64,000 nt of DNA, taken from positions 1 through 64,000 of the forward strand of contig NW_005178943.1 of the NCBI RefSeq assembly GCF_000350225.1. Direction: 5' to 3'. Both the position numbers and the translations under genes were made by a program. The notes beneath the pieces are model-generated. The model did not search any database and was not told the origin of the DNA. It worked only from the letters and a program-made list of their open reading frames with translations. This DNA is from Chondrus crispus. Its lineage: Eukaryota; Rhodophyta; Florideophyceae; Gigartinales; Gigartinaceae. Each line of letters starts with the position of its first letter. Within the stretch, counting starts at the first letter, position 1. This document shows positions 1-10,653 of the stretch, in pieces.

Positions 1-1892
1 GTAGGATCACTTGCAGATTTTGCACGAAGCTGCTCACCTGGGAGAAGCCTTGTAACACCATCAATGACGTTTGTCCAGCCTGGATACCGAGAAGTATTAT
101 GCCCATGACTGGAGTAGTCGACCAGTTCAAAGGATTCTGTATTGCTCAAGCAGCGCTTTGTAGCATAAATAGCCCACATGGAAAGAGAGTGCAGGGCAGT
201 AGTCTTCTTCCCAGCATCACCAAAGTAATGACCAGGCTCCTTAATCATGACCACAGGAGATGGATCAACGTTGAACACTACCTCATTCTCTTCTGTTACG
301 CTCTGGAGCACTTTGAACCAGTCCTGAAACTGTACAGGAGAACAAAAAATGAAAGCGTGACCGCCATCACGGAGTCATGTGCTCGCGCACTGTGCAACTT
401 GCTCCATCTGATTCTGGCTCAGGAAGTCATGCTCTGAGTTCGGCTGTGCGTTTTCTCGACGGTGATTGAAGGGAGGATCCGTTAACAGCAGCTGCACTTC
501 TCCCTCATACCCTCCATATGGTGAGAGAGAATCGTCCATTTCTTGGAGATCCTCGAAGGAACATTCATAGACTCGTACATACTTCATCATTTCACTTTGA
601 AGTCTTTCGCAAGCCAGGAAACATTCGCAGTTCTCCGCTCCATTGCATTCTTTCACATCCAGGAACACTTCTACACGTTTAGAATGTGAAGTTTCTTGAG
701 CAACGGGGTGAACTTCTGTGGGACCCCGGCTTGAGTCATCGTTGGAGAGTAGTCCACATCGGCTGGTCTTTATGATCCTTTGTTCAATTGTGGGTAGCGA
801 AGGAGGAGCTGCAGCGCTGCCTGGAGAAGGCAGGAACCCCTTGATTGATGACCCGTAAGCTTCTTCGACGTCTCTGAACCTCGGCGGAAGAGATTCGTTG
901 ACTGGATCGGACTGAAACTTGCGAAGCACATCCATCTGCTCACCCGCTTTCCCGCTGTACAGAGAATCAGAGAGCACCACTGATTTGACGTCTCCTAGAA
1001 ACAGTTCAGCTATTTCGCGTAAGTTTTCGTCCAGAAGTTCTTCCCTGGTGAAGGCTTCCGCGTCGACTTGATCAGAACTCAACGACTCTTGCATTGAAAG
1101 CTTCAGACAACGACTCTGCACAGAAGGCGCAAAACCTTCTGCCCTTCTCTTGATGACATGAAACGTAAATGTTTGGCCCTTGAAGAAGATATAGGGTGCC
1201 ACCATAACCTCAGCTGATGGGAAGTGAACAGAATGCGCGAATACGTCCCAGGCTCGAATAACGCTTTGAATGGCGAACCCGATGCGCTGGCCTATTTCCC
1301 TAGTGACAGTGAAAGAGGGCAAAACGGCTCTGCCTAAGCATTCGACTGCTGCTTTCTTGTGCTTCTTCTTGGGTGGAGGTCTGGTACTGGCACTTCCTCC
1401 CCTTGCTGTCTTCTTAGGCCCATACCTTGCCTGAACTGCAAGCACCGTAGATATGAGAAAGAAGATTCTCTCAAACTGAGTAGCAATAGCTGAACCAAAT
1501 CCTTCCTTACCTGCTTTTGGCGCTCTCTTATGAGCAGTAAAGAAAGAGGAGACCAGCAACGAGTACTTGCGATACTGTTCAGGAACGAGCGTCTAGTAGT
1601 CCCACGCACGACTGTCAAAAGTGAACTCAAGCCTCAGCGAGCAGCATACGCTATAAGCCTGATCCATATAGTTTGTTTTCAGCTTCTCGATACCGCTGGC
1701 ATTACTTTCTTCAACTTCACATCCAGCCAACAAATCCATGACGACCTGCATTTGGAGTGCCTCACTCGTCTTCATCCATTTCAAGACTTCCGAATAGGCC
1801 ACGCTTCCTTCTTCTGGGACTCCCTTACTCCTAAAGTACGCGGAACGAAAAGGAGGTAAGTACCTCAAGACGAGGTCTTCGGCCTTCACCAT
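1..1892 (-). pseudogene. N6-adenine DNA methyltransferase-like gene, broken by two in-frame stops, partial at window edge
   Basis: One reading frame runs leftward from ATG 1890-1892 to the window edge with no frameshift, interrupted only by TAG at 1593-1595 and TGA at 375-377. The N-terminal ~400 codons are unrecognised, with a Lys-rich stretch (KKKHKK) near 1350. Around 460-485 the frame reads LLLTDPPFN, the motif IV signature (DPPF/Y) of amino-methyltransferases acting on adenine N6 or cytosine N4. Directly after the TGA, in the same frame, comes DGGHAFIFC at 346-372 followed by QFQDWF, matching the Gly-containing strand that follows motif IV. The SAM-binding FxGxG motif is not seen and would lie beyond position 1 in a permuted enzyme. 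Both stops are compatible with CAG-to-TAG and CGA-to-TGA changes. The gene is divergent from the dioxygenase gene at 3039. Methyltransferase class is well supported; substrate and activity are not. Confidence 0.7.
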
Positions 1893-3038
1893 TTCTCAAT
1901 GTCGATAGCGAGCTGACAATGTAGTGCGTTAGTAACTGTGACTTAGATCTGTTCGGGTATCCCCAACCAGCTCCCGATAGGAACCTTACTTCGGCGTCCT
2001 TCCCCTATAAGAAATGCCACCAGTGTACCACGCTGAAGCCAAGACAACATGTAATATACACTGAGTTTCGGTTGCCAGCGAGTGGAGAGGACAAACCGCA
2101 GGTGCACCTCGCGATACAACAGCCTGAAGACCTCTCAAAGCAAGGAAATCAATCTGCGTGGTTGATACAGGGGCGGTCCAGACAGACCTAAATGCAACGG
2201 GCCCCTCCTGGACGGTATAGTGTGCACTAGTACGAAAGTGCTGTAACAGAAGAGAGTGGAGCGGTCGCAGTCATTGAGGTTAGTCCGCATTGGTGGCACA
2301 GTCTAAACGGTTGTTGCAGGGGTCCTGGGGGTGCCTAGAGCATGATTCACATTTTCTACATGTAAAAAATCAACCCTGATTCCAATGAAATTTCGCTGAT
2401 TTTTTCCACATGTAACTTACATGCGCAGATCTGCACCTGGGCCCTAGGCCAGAAAAATTAACGGGTGCTTGGAACCTCAAAAACTGTATGATTTTGAAAT
2501 CATGGCAGGGTTCCACCAATGCTTGACCAGGGCGCAACCACTGACCAGTGTACAACCACTCGTGTAGCTTCAAATCCAACTTACAGTTGCGGCCCTTTAC
2601 CGCACCATCTGTCCTTCCTCATCCGTCTTTTGCCCAAAATGACGCTTTCTTTGTCACAACTGGCGCACTTTAAATATCTCTCCTCTTCACATACACCATC
2701 GCTGCATAGCACAGCAGCGCTTCTCCCCTCTCGTCATCGCCGTGGAAATCTCTGTTTCCTGGACGGCTTGTTCCGCCTTTCTGTTTCACGCGTCGCGTCT
2801 ATCTCTATCATCGTTCAGGTTGCTGGTTCTCTGGCTGCTAGCGACAGCGCGAAAATCTGAGTGACCCCTTCTTGCAGGGTTCTCTCTTCCGAAAGTGGAT
2901 TGTTGGTTTTTGGTTTTTGGTCTGATTCTAATTCCTATTGGGGAAGGACGCCGAAGTAAGAATCCTATCGGGAGCTGGTTGGGGATACCCGAACAGAATT
3001 AGACAGGTTTCAAGTTGGTCAAGTTTAGAGACTCAAGA
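1893..3038. promoter_or_regulatory. shared divergent intergenic region with inverted-repeat arms
   Basis: This 1.1-kb gap separates two divergently transcribed genes and shows no supported gene. A 57-bp sequence at 1949-2005 is repeated in inverted orientation at 2940-2996 with about two mismatches, so each gene has the same sequence close upstream of its start codon (about 57 bp for the left gene, 43 bp for the right). Because both copies have the same orientation relative to their gene, a shared leader or promoter-proximal element is likelier than transposon ends. The middle holds pyrimidine-rich stretches near 2600-2760. Bidirectional promoter function is inference. Confidence 0.5.
1949..2996. 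repeat. 57-bp inverted repeat pair (1949-2005 and 2940-2996)
   Basis: Left arm starts ctgttcgggtatccccaacc; the right arm is its reverse complement, ending at 2996. The arms agree at about 55 of 57 positions; the differences are a two-base block in the middle. Arms face the two divergent genes. Confidence 0.8.
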
Positions 3039-3521
3039 ATGGCCCCGAAGAGTCGTAAATCTCCACAGAGTCGTAAGACTGCTCAGGGGCGCAGGAGTGC
3101 CCGTGTTACGAGACAAAGGGCTTCACCTGCGTCTCAAAGTACCGCTGCTGGCCGAGCATCTTCTGGTTCCGGTCCGCAGTCTGCAAAGGACCGTGGTTTT
3201 GTTGAGGGGGCCAATGTGGTTCTGTTTGCTCGTGTTAGTGGTAACGATGCACGCGTGAGGGTTGGAACTGCAAGCTTGTTCGGAGAAGAGGGTGGAAGAC
3301 TACTTTATAACGTGCATGGCCACGACATGAAGAAACTTATGAATCGGACCGAAATCGCGCCTATCTGGAACACAAGTTGGGACACGGGTCGTGGGACAGT
3401 TACATATGCGTATAAAACTCCCTCAAACGAGGAAATGCCGCATCCCAAGACACTGGCTGACATTCAGGCCTCTCAACGCTATGCCTGGTCTCTGGATATG
3501 ATGGAGGTTGAGGGAGGTGCC
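3039..3521 (+). pseudogene. 5' part of the dioxygenase-like gene, cut by retrotransposon insertion
   Basis: The first in-frame ATG is at 3039 (MAPKSRKSPQSRK), giving a strongly basic, Ser/Arg-rich N-terminus that could bind nucleic acid. Residues ~55-120 form a beta-rich stretch beginning EGANVVLFARV, perhaps a small Tudor- or SH3-like barrel; this is a guess from pattern only. The frame is open until the outer LTR element begins at 3522. If the element and one copy of its target duplication (gtgcc, 3517-3521) are removed, the frame continues without shift at 32940, so the two parts are one gene of about 1,170 codons. The LTR adds unrelated residues to the apparent reading frame. Confidence 0.75.
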
Positions 3522-4576
3522 TGTAGTGCAATGTGCCTGGCAGGCCGCGAACACAGTCCGACGGTCAAACAAAAAGACGAAAAACAACAACAGCAACAAC
3601 CACTGCCGATGGCACGCGCTACGGAGCGTTGGAGACTCCCTTTCCCCTTGTGTGGGCTTGCAGCCCACGGTAGCTCAACTCCGACGGGGGGGGGGGTTAA
3701 GGAAAGGTGCCCAGCCCGGAAGGAAAATGGTGGTAGAGACTTGTGAAGACTTGAGTGCTCGGCGAGTGCGGGTTGGGCTCGTCTACGAGGATGTAACCGC
3801 GGTTCGCTGGGTTGTAAGGCCAATGCTCGACGAGCGTCTTCAGCACCTTGGGTATAATTCAAGGTCTTCGACGGGGGCTTGCTCAGCACTACCCGACGGG
3901 ATCGTAACCGTGTAGCAGCGCTACTACCGACGTGTTGCCCGATGGCCAAAAACACCCTCACCAGCGCGATCTCAATCGCGGTAGGTGGTACCAACTCTGT
4001 CTTATACAGTAAGACCTTCGACGGAGGCGTCGTTGCAACAGCCTTCCGACGGAACTTGAAACAGTAGCAGCGCTACACAACGTGTTGCCCGATGGCTAAA
4101 ACACAAACACCGGATCGGTCGCAACCGACTCCAATGGAACCAACACAATTAAGGGAAAAATAGAGATAGAAGTAGAAGAGAATAGGGAAATAAAGGAAAA
4201 AGAAAAAGAAAAAGGGAACCCCCGAGCGCAAAGGATAACGTAATCTGTGGTAAAAGGGAGCGTCTTGAGAAAGACGGACTTCGACCAAGGCGATATTCAA
4301 CTCTGGCAACTTGGGTTACCTTTACTGACTTGGTCGTCAGAGGGCTAAGGTATATATCGCCCCGCCGGAGCCAGTACAGTAGCTCGCGGCGCTAGATCCC
4401 AGATCTAATCTAGTGTCAGCAAAATTAATGCCAACTAATTAACTAAATAAAATAAAACAATTAAAAATTAAAACTGTGCAATTATTCACACGTGTGTCCC
4501 CCAACCCGGACTACTTTTCATATCCAAATATTTTCCTTTCTTTTCACCCCCCTTTCCAGGTTCGTATTGCACTACA
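3522..4576 (-). repeat. 3' LTR of outer chromovirus
   Basis: It matches 31890-32934 along its whole length. Within it a ~42-bp motif containing gtagcagcgctac and acgtgttgcccgatggc occurs twice (3912-3955 and 4064-4104). A tatata sequence lies at about 4348-4354, on the plus strand ~330 bp before the antisense ORF, so it could serve transcription in either direction. Confidence 0.93.
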
Positions 4577-4682
4577 TATCCCCCTTCTGAGCGTCCTTGC
4601 ACATCGGCCACACTCCTTGATCTCCAACTCTTTCTTCTCTTCTCGACCCCCTACTTTTCCATTCCTGGCCGACGGTCTCCGC

Positions 4683-6414
4683 ATGAGCAAGGACAAGACG
4701 AATCCCACGTTTCCTCCACCTCCTGAGCTCGCGGGCGAAAATTCTGCCCGTCGACGCACCGGTGTCGGCTTTGCGAACAAGTCTCGCGCTTCCGTCGACC
4801 TCCCTCCTATACCCCGACGCCCCCCTGAGTCGGACGTCTCCGACCCGGTCTTTCATCCAGGTTATCATCCCTCTTGGGTGGCCCGCCACTACCCCTCGCT
4901 CGAAGAGCTACAGGACAAAATCATGCACGAACATCCTTCCTTATTTGCCTCTGCCCAGTGGTTCTCCTCCGTGAGTATTCGCGACGTTTCCAAAATTGAA
5001 CACCAATTCGCCGACGACGCGGGCATGCTTCCCGGTAATCTCTCCGTGCTTTCTATCCTCTCCTTTGACTGGCGGACCCGTATAGCAATTCTGACTTCCA
5101 TCCTACGTCATCCTCCCCCACGGGGCCGTCCCACTCTCTCTCTGCGATTTATGGAGGCCGTATTCGCTCGGCTTGCCATCCCCATTTCCGACACCCTCAT
5201 ACCCTCATCATACGGTTGCGACACTTGGCGTTGTCGTACAGAGGGCGAACGCCTCTACTTGGACAATCTCATTGATGTCACCTTTGGTGACCCTGCCGCC
5301 GAGGCGGATCGCCTCTGGCGAAACCGACATACTGTCACATCCGGTGCCATCTTCTGGACCGAACCCATTATCCCTTCGAATTTCCGTCATTTAAAACGCG
5401 GGGGTATTTTCTTCTTTCAGAACACAGTGCGTTTTGAACGGCGTATTCGGTATGATACGGGGTACTTCATCCGCTACGAAATGGTAGAGGCGCGCGAGAT
5501 TTCCCGTCAGCATTATGCAAGTCGTTACCAGCGCATCCCCTCATGGTGGAGCCAGTACGAGGTGAGTCAAGGCTTTTGGGCCGAAATGGGACCCATACTC
5601 ACGTACTATGGCAGCTACCTGCGGGATCCGCAACACGGGTTATGGGTGGTCTTCCTCACAGAGTGGTGCGTCAAAGTAGTTGCGACCCTCTTGTGGGAGA
5701 CATATGATTGCTGGGGCCTGTGGCACCTCCCCGCGAAGCTGATAGCACAAATGCGTCTATTGGACTTCTCTGTCCCTCTGGGTGGCTCTGATTTCAATCG
5801 CGAAATACGCTCCCTCCTTGATACGATCGAGGGCGTGGATTGGGACTGTGTCCCTCCGCAAAACTCCTCTCGATCCTTCAATCGCCAACGTCCCTCTTTC
5901 TCCCCTGGTCGAAACCACCCAGCCGCGGGCGACTTCGTGTGGTTCAACCCCTGGTCATCGACCCTCTGGTCAGCGTGGGAAGCTCAAACGAGCCGTCGAT
6001 TCGGAAACCAAACACCGGTTCCCGACGTTACCCCCATCGCCACATCTGACCCCCGGGAGCTTCAAGTATGCTCCCGTCCTTCCTCTCCAATTCCTCCTCG
6101 ATCGGCTGTCCCTGCTTCCCCGCGCGCAGCCCTGGCCTCTCCATCCTCGTCAAAGGCGCCCCCAGCTGTCGAAATTCCCTCGGCAGGCCACACCGAAACA
6201 TTGTCGGTGAGGGAAGTGATATCTCCCCCCCCCCCCGTCTCCAACAATTTCCAAAAATACCCACGACGTCACGAGCGTATACTGTGCCTTGCTCCGTGCT
6301 CACGGTGTTGAGGGAGAGGCTCTGCAAGGAGCCTCGATTGACGACCTGCGAGTTTTAGCTCGCCTCGTGTCATCACTTCCAAAGGGCAAATCCTTTGGCA
6401 ACCCTCCCGTCTGA
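4683..6414 (+). CDS. antisense ORF of outer chromovirus, unknown function, probable frameshift near its end
   Basis: This ORF lies on the strand opposite gag-pol, starting 107 bp inside the element from the 3' LTR. ATG 4683 is the first in-frame Met after the LTR. The protein opens Pro-rich, then has an aromatic-rich core (many Trp, Tyr and Phe, for example WWSQYEVSQGFW), and a Pro/Ser-rich tail. No signal peptide, membrane helix or known catalytic motif was seen, so an envelope role is not supported. The literal frame stops at 6311, but after the C-run at ~6222-6235 the other frame gives a better tail (VYCALLRAHGVEGE...) ending at TGA 6412-6414, so a one-base slip in the run is likely. The LTR's tatata could drive it. 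A segment containing DPQH resembles a DPKH segment in the inner element's antisense ORF; that similarity is weak. Confidence 0.6.
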
Positions 6415-9400
6415 GCTGACGGGCGCGACACTTCCCTCGTGATAGCTTGTCGCATCTCTATCCTGCCTGTGTGACGCTGAATTTGCGACCTCGTCATGAT
6501 CCGTAAATTGAATTTTCCTGCGTGCTCCTTCGTCCCTTCGTTTCATCCTCTTTTTCTCATTGATACCCATCCCGTCATAATCACGGTGGCACCCTTATAC
6601 CTCCTTCCTCCTTCTCTTCACCTCGCTACTTCCTCCTCTTTTTCTCTCTTTTTTTGTATACGCCCCGTCGCCGCGGTCGCATCTTCCTCTTTCCACTTTC
6701 CTTCTCTTTTCCTCATTATGGTCTCCCTTCTCTTATCCCTTTTCCGTGCACCTCTGCTACTGCAGTTGCACATCCCCTTTTACCTTCTCTTTTCCTTGCA
6801 CAACCCTCCTTCTGCCATCGTGTTGCACATCTCCTTTTTCCACCTCCTTGCTTTCACTTTCCCACCTCTCCGAGTCTGTCCTCGTCTCGTACTGTGTTCC
6901 TCCCTTGGGGACTAATTTATCTCTCCGGATCACCTCATCGGCCGGCTGGGATACACGTTGTACCTTTCAGGCTGAAAAACTAAATTGTCGCAGCGGCGTG
7001 GATGATCGGTCAGACTCTGACACTCGAGAATGTGAGCAGAGGTCCTCATTTTGCTCCCATTGTGCGTCTGCATTTAGCTCTGTCGCCGACAGCTGCGCGA
7101 TCGACTGTAATTCTCTTTTCTTTCAATTCTTCAGGCTCCTCGAGGCGATTTTCGCTATCGTAGCCGGGTGGCTGTCGCCATCGTCGAGGTTGCCGTTCGT
7201 GTCGAGTCAATACGAAATCGCGTTCGTCATTCTGCCGGTGATTTCGTTTTCGAGACTTCTCGGTGGGGTCGCGGGCGAAGGTGTCTTTGAGGCGTAGGAT
7301 GCATGTGGATCGTCGTCTTCCATCTGCGTCGAACCCCCGATGGGGCCCCTGCAACATTCGTTCCGCTGTCACCTCTCAAACTGCCAAATCAACCTCCTTT
7401 TAGGTTTGGTTACAGTTCCCTCGCGTCACCAGGAACACTTGGTGCTGTTCCCCTTCGCTCGTTCCCAGAACACGTAGAGTCCCTACAAAGGGATGCAATT
7501 CCGTTGTTTCGCACGTGTGCTTTTGTACTAAGAAGCGCATGATCCTGTCAGTGTGAGTACTTGTCCTTTAGGACGGGGGATGTGCGGTCTTGACGATGTC
7601 CACGATCAGTTTCCCGATACCGGTCGTAAGGTGTCCTTGTTTTTGCCAAGATGACTTCGGGTCTGCCTCCATCGCTTGTAAATTAGAAGTGAAAAATCCG
7701 CGGTTTGTCAAAGCCTTAAAAACGGAGCTCTGCACGTGGTCGACGAAAAAAACCATCGTTGACTCTTAACTTGGCAAATCTCGCGGCGTCTCTCCTGACG
7801 GGAGCGTCATAGAAGGGAAACCTCTTTGGTAGTTACGCTTGACCCTCGTCGAGAGGTGGGGCCGTTCCTCCGATGACGGGGAAGTAAGCCTGGTGTTTAA
7901 CTTCCTCCATAACTCCGCTTACATCCTCCAAAAATTGACGTTCCTGTCGAGCGTCACGAGACGCCTTCGTCGCCCGTGTCGGGTTCGCGTTCCCGTATAA
8001 TATTAAAAAGCGACGTCCCCTACAGATCCTCTTTTCAGAGCGACGACCAGCTCGAAATGTGCTTCAATGGCCTGAGATGGGGTGCGTGAGGTCACTCACA
8101 TTGCGGTTGAAATATTTTCTTCTTTCAACACGGTACAGCGCTGTCCCGTGGACGACGTCCATAGATGGGGGACGCAACTACCGTGTGTGTCGTTCTAGCG
8201 CAGTTTGGTCGTCCGAGATCGTTGCTCCGCGTAACCCCTCCTTTGCAGTGAACAAGTGATGTCAAAAATTAATTGTGGGTCATCGCCTTCGACATACTCG
8301 ACCCCTCTGGTCGAGCACATTCATCCGAACCGTCAACACGCTGGAGTCCTACTGTAGAGTCTCTACGATATAGGCCGACGGCCTCACTTCGACCTCTTCC
8401 TGGAATGACACACAGACCTCGTGGAATTTTTCTTGAGTTTCCTTTTCCACCTTCCGTGTTGATACGGCGTATGGAAAACGCCGTGGGCTCGTCACTGAGT
8501 CCTTCGGGTGTTGGAATCTCAATTCGTTCCGTTCATCACAGCTGATCGTGCTTTGGACGACAGTCCGGCCACCCTTTTGGTTGTCCTAGTCTTGCGCGTC
8601 GACGTCGCTGCGCGGGGATGTATTCCGCCTTCACAAAGAAAAAAAGTAAACAGGCAAACCAACGTAGAGCAAAAAAATAGAAAAACAGACAGCTAGAAAG
8701 GGAGTCAAAGAGCAGGAAAGAACAGGAAAGAACGGGAGAGAAAATTGCCATTGTGGGTCACTCGGGGTAAAAACAAGGACGTGAGCTTGGCGACGTCAGT
8801 CGCTACAAGCAACAGACAGATTGTCGGTCACAAGCTCGTCGAGCGACACTTTCTTCTCCGTTGGATTCGTCCTTCCCACAATGTTCCTCCTGGACATCCT
8901 CGGAGGAAGAAGGCGCGAGGCTCTCGATCCTCTCATGAATAAATAATTAACGTTCCGCGATTCACACGTGGGGGAATCCTCCCGCTTGCGGGGCGTCGAT
9001 TCCTTAGTCTCTCGATCGTAGTCAGCGCCTTTGAAACGGGGTCGACGACGTCGTCGTTCGGTGTTGTGGTCGGCGTCGCGCGCGGGGGTTTGTGACGGTG
9101 CTGCCGGACGGCCTCGGATACTGGTGCCTTTGGCTATAGCAAGCGACACCTCGTTCTCGTATGACCGACAAGTTCCGTACCTTCCCTTAATTTTGATTAA
9201 AATTTCGAAGACTGACCAGTGTTCAAATTTCGATTTTCTCCGCCCGTCCAGCAGCTCCCTGCCGGCATCCCCATTTTTTTGATTAAATCATGCCCCACGA
9301 GGGCGTGTCACTGATCCAAGCGTCCCTTCACGTGCGCGCGGCGGCAGCGCGTGATCGCATCCAATGAGGTGTATTACCTCAGCCTGAGACTACAGTAAAT

Positions 9401-10653
9401 TTTTCATTCCACGGCATGGCCGGGCAGGCCATTTCATTCATGGGCGGGGGTTCCAGGCAAAATCGCCTAAGTTATTTCATTTCCCTTCTCCTCACTCCGA
9501 GGGATCTCGTTTCCGGCGACTGTCCTTACTCTCTCTCTCACCGCGACGCGGTTGACCGCATCACTTCCAACTTAAGAGCCTCCGGATGGGGACCATCCCC
9601 AATACAATTTCAACATTTCACTCGCTGTCTTATCGCGTCCCGCATCATTGACTTGCTCTTGATCAGCCTCCCTCGCATGCGCCTCTACATCAACTGCATC
9701 TTTTCCCCTTCTTCTCCCTCGACTCGAGGGTAACCCGCTCGTCTGCCTGACACAGCCCGCTATCCCTTAGAGAATACTGTAGTCTGTTCCTCCTTTCCCT
9801 GAACGGTAACACGACACACACACGACTACAGCACCACGCTTTTCCTTCACTTACACCTTTCCAACTGCGTTCCGCGTTCTCTTGCCTTCCGCCGTCTGGT
9901 TTCTTCCAGACACTTACTCAATTAGGCACAGTCCGTCGTGCTCAGTTATTCGTAGAATACACTTCTTCCTCGGCCCGACACACGGCGTATTAACTTGCTT
10001 ACGATCGACGGCTCGCACGGGACTAGGTACGCTCGTCCGAGGGTCGCCGAACGATAGGTGTTGTAGGGCTCATTCACCTTGGTCCGCGGTGCGGGTTCTT
10101 TCTCCCTGCGTCCTGTCAAGAGACAACCGAAAGCACACAAAAAGAAAAAAACAAAACAAAACAGAGTAGAACAAAAACAAAAACAAAAGTAGTGGGTTAC
10201 TGTGGTCAGGGGGTAAGTAAGTCCTCGATGAGGACGATGGTCATGTAAAGGTACATGGTACAAAACAAGCGCGCGTCTTGCTCGGTCTTCAATCTTAGCA
10301 GATCGACGGTGAACGTCCCCTGTGTGTGCCGTCGGCGGCGGGCGACAACAACAAAAAAGTAATTATTTTGGATTAACTTGCTCTCCGAGGGCGGGACACT
10401 AATCTCGATTGTCGTTTCGCGTGCATCCGTTGATGACGGGGGTGCGTCTTCCGGTAGGCTCAATGCCTCGTCCGGGGGCACAGCATCACCTCAAGTCCCT
10501 AGAATGCGTCGCTCGTCGTTCCCCTCTCGAAAAGGCGTTCCGCGTTCTCTTGCCTTGCTCCTCTCGCTCCGACTTTCCTTGCTTGCGGACCCCTTTTGCT
10601 CCGAATTTCTGACTCCTCCGTGTTCCATAACCTGCTGATTCTATTGACGATGA
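6415..10653. other. internal region of outer chromovirus without a supported gene
   Basis: The 4.2 kb between the antisense ORF and the end of pol shows only short, low-complexity reading frames. It contains a pyrimidine-rich tract (6500-6900), purine-rich tracts (8636-8740) and an A-rich run with caaaa units (10131-10190). A 22-bp exact direct repeat, gcgttccgcgttctcttgcc plus two bases, occurs at 9867-9888 and 10535-10556. It may be untranslated sequence of the antisense transcript or decayed coding sequence. Confidence 0.6.

Noticed and set aside
1949..2996. Inverted arms as ends of a 1-kb DNA transposon
   Set aside because: No target duplication was seen outside the arms and their placement next to two start codons fits a shared leader better.
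4683..6414. Antisense ORF as an envelope gene
   Set aside because: No signal peptide or membrane span, and it lies on the opposite strand.
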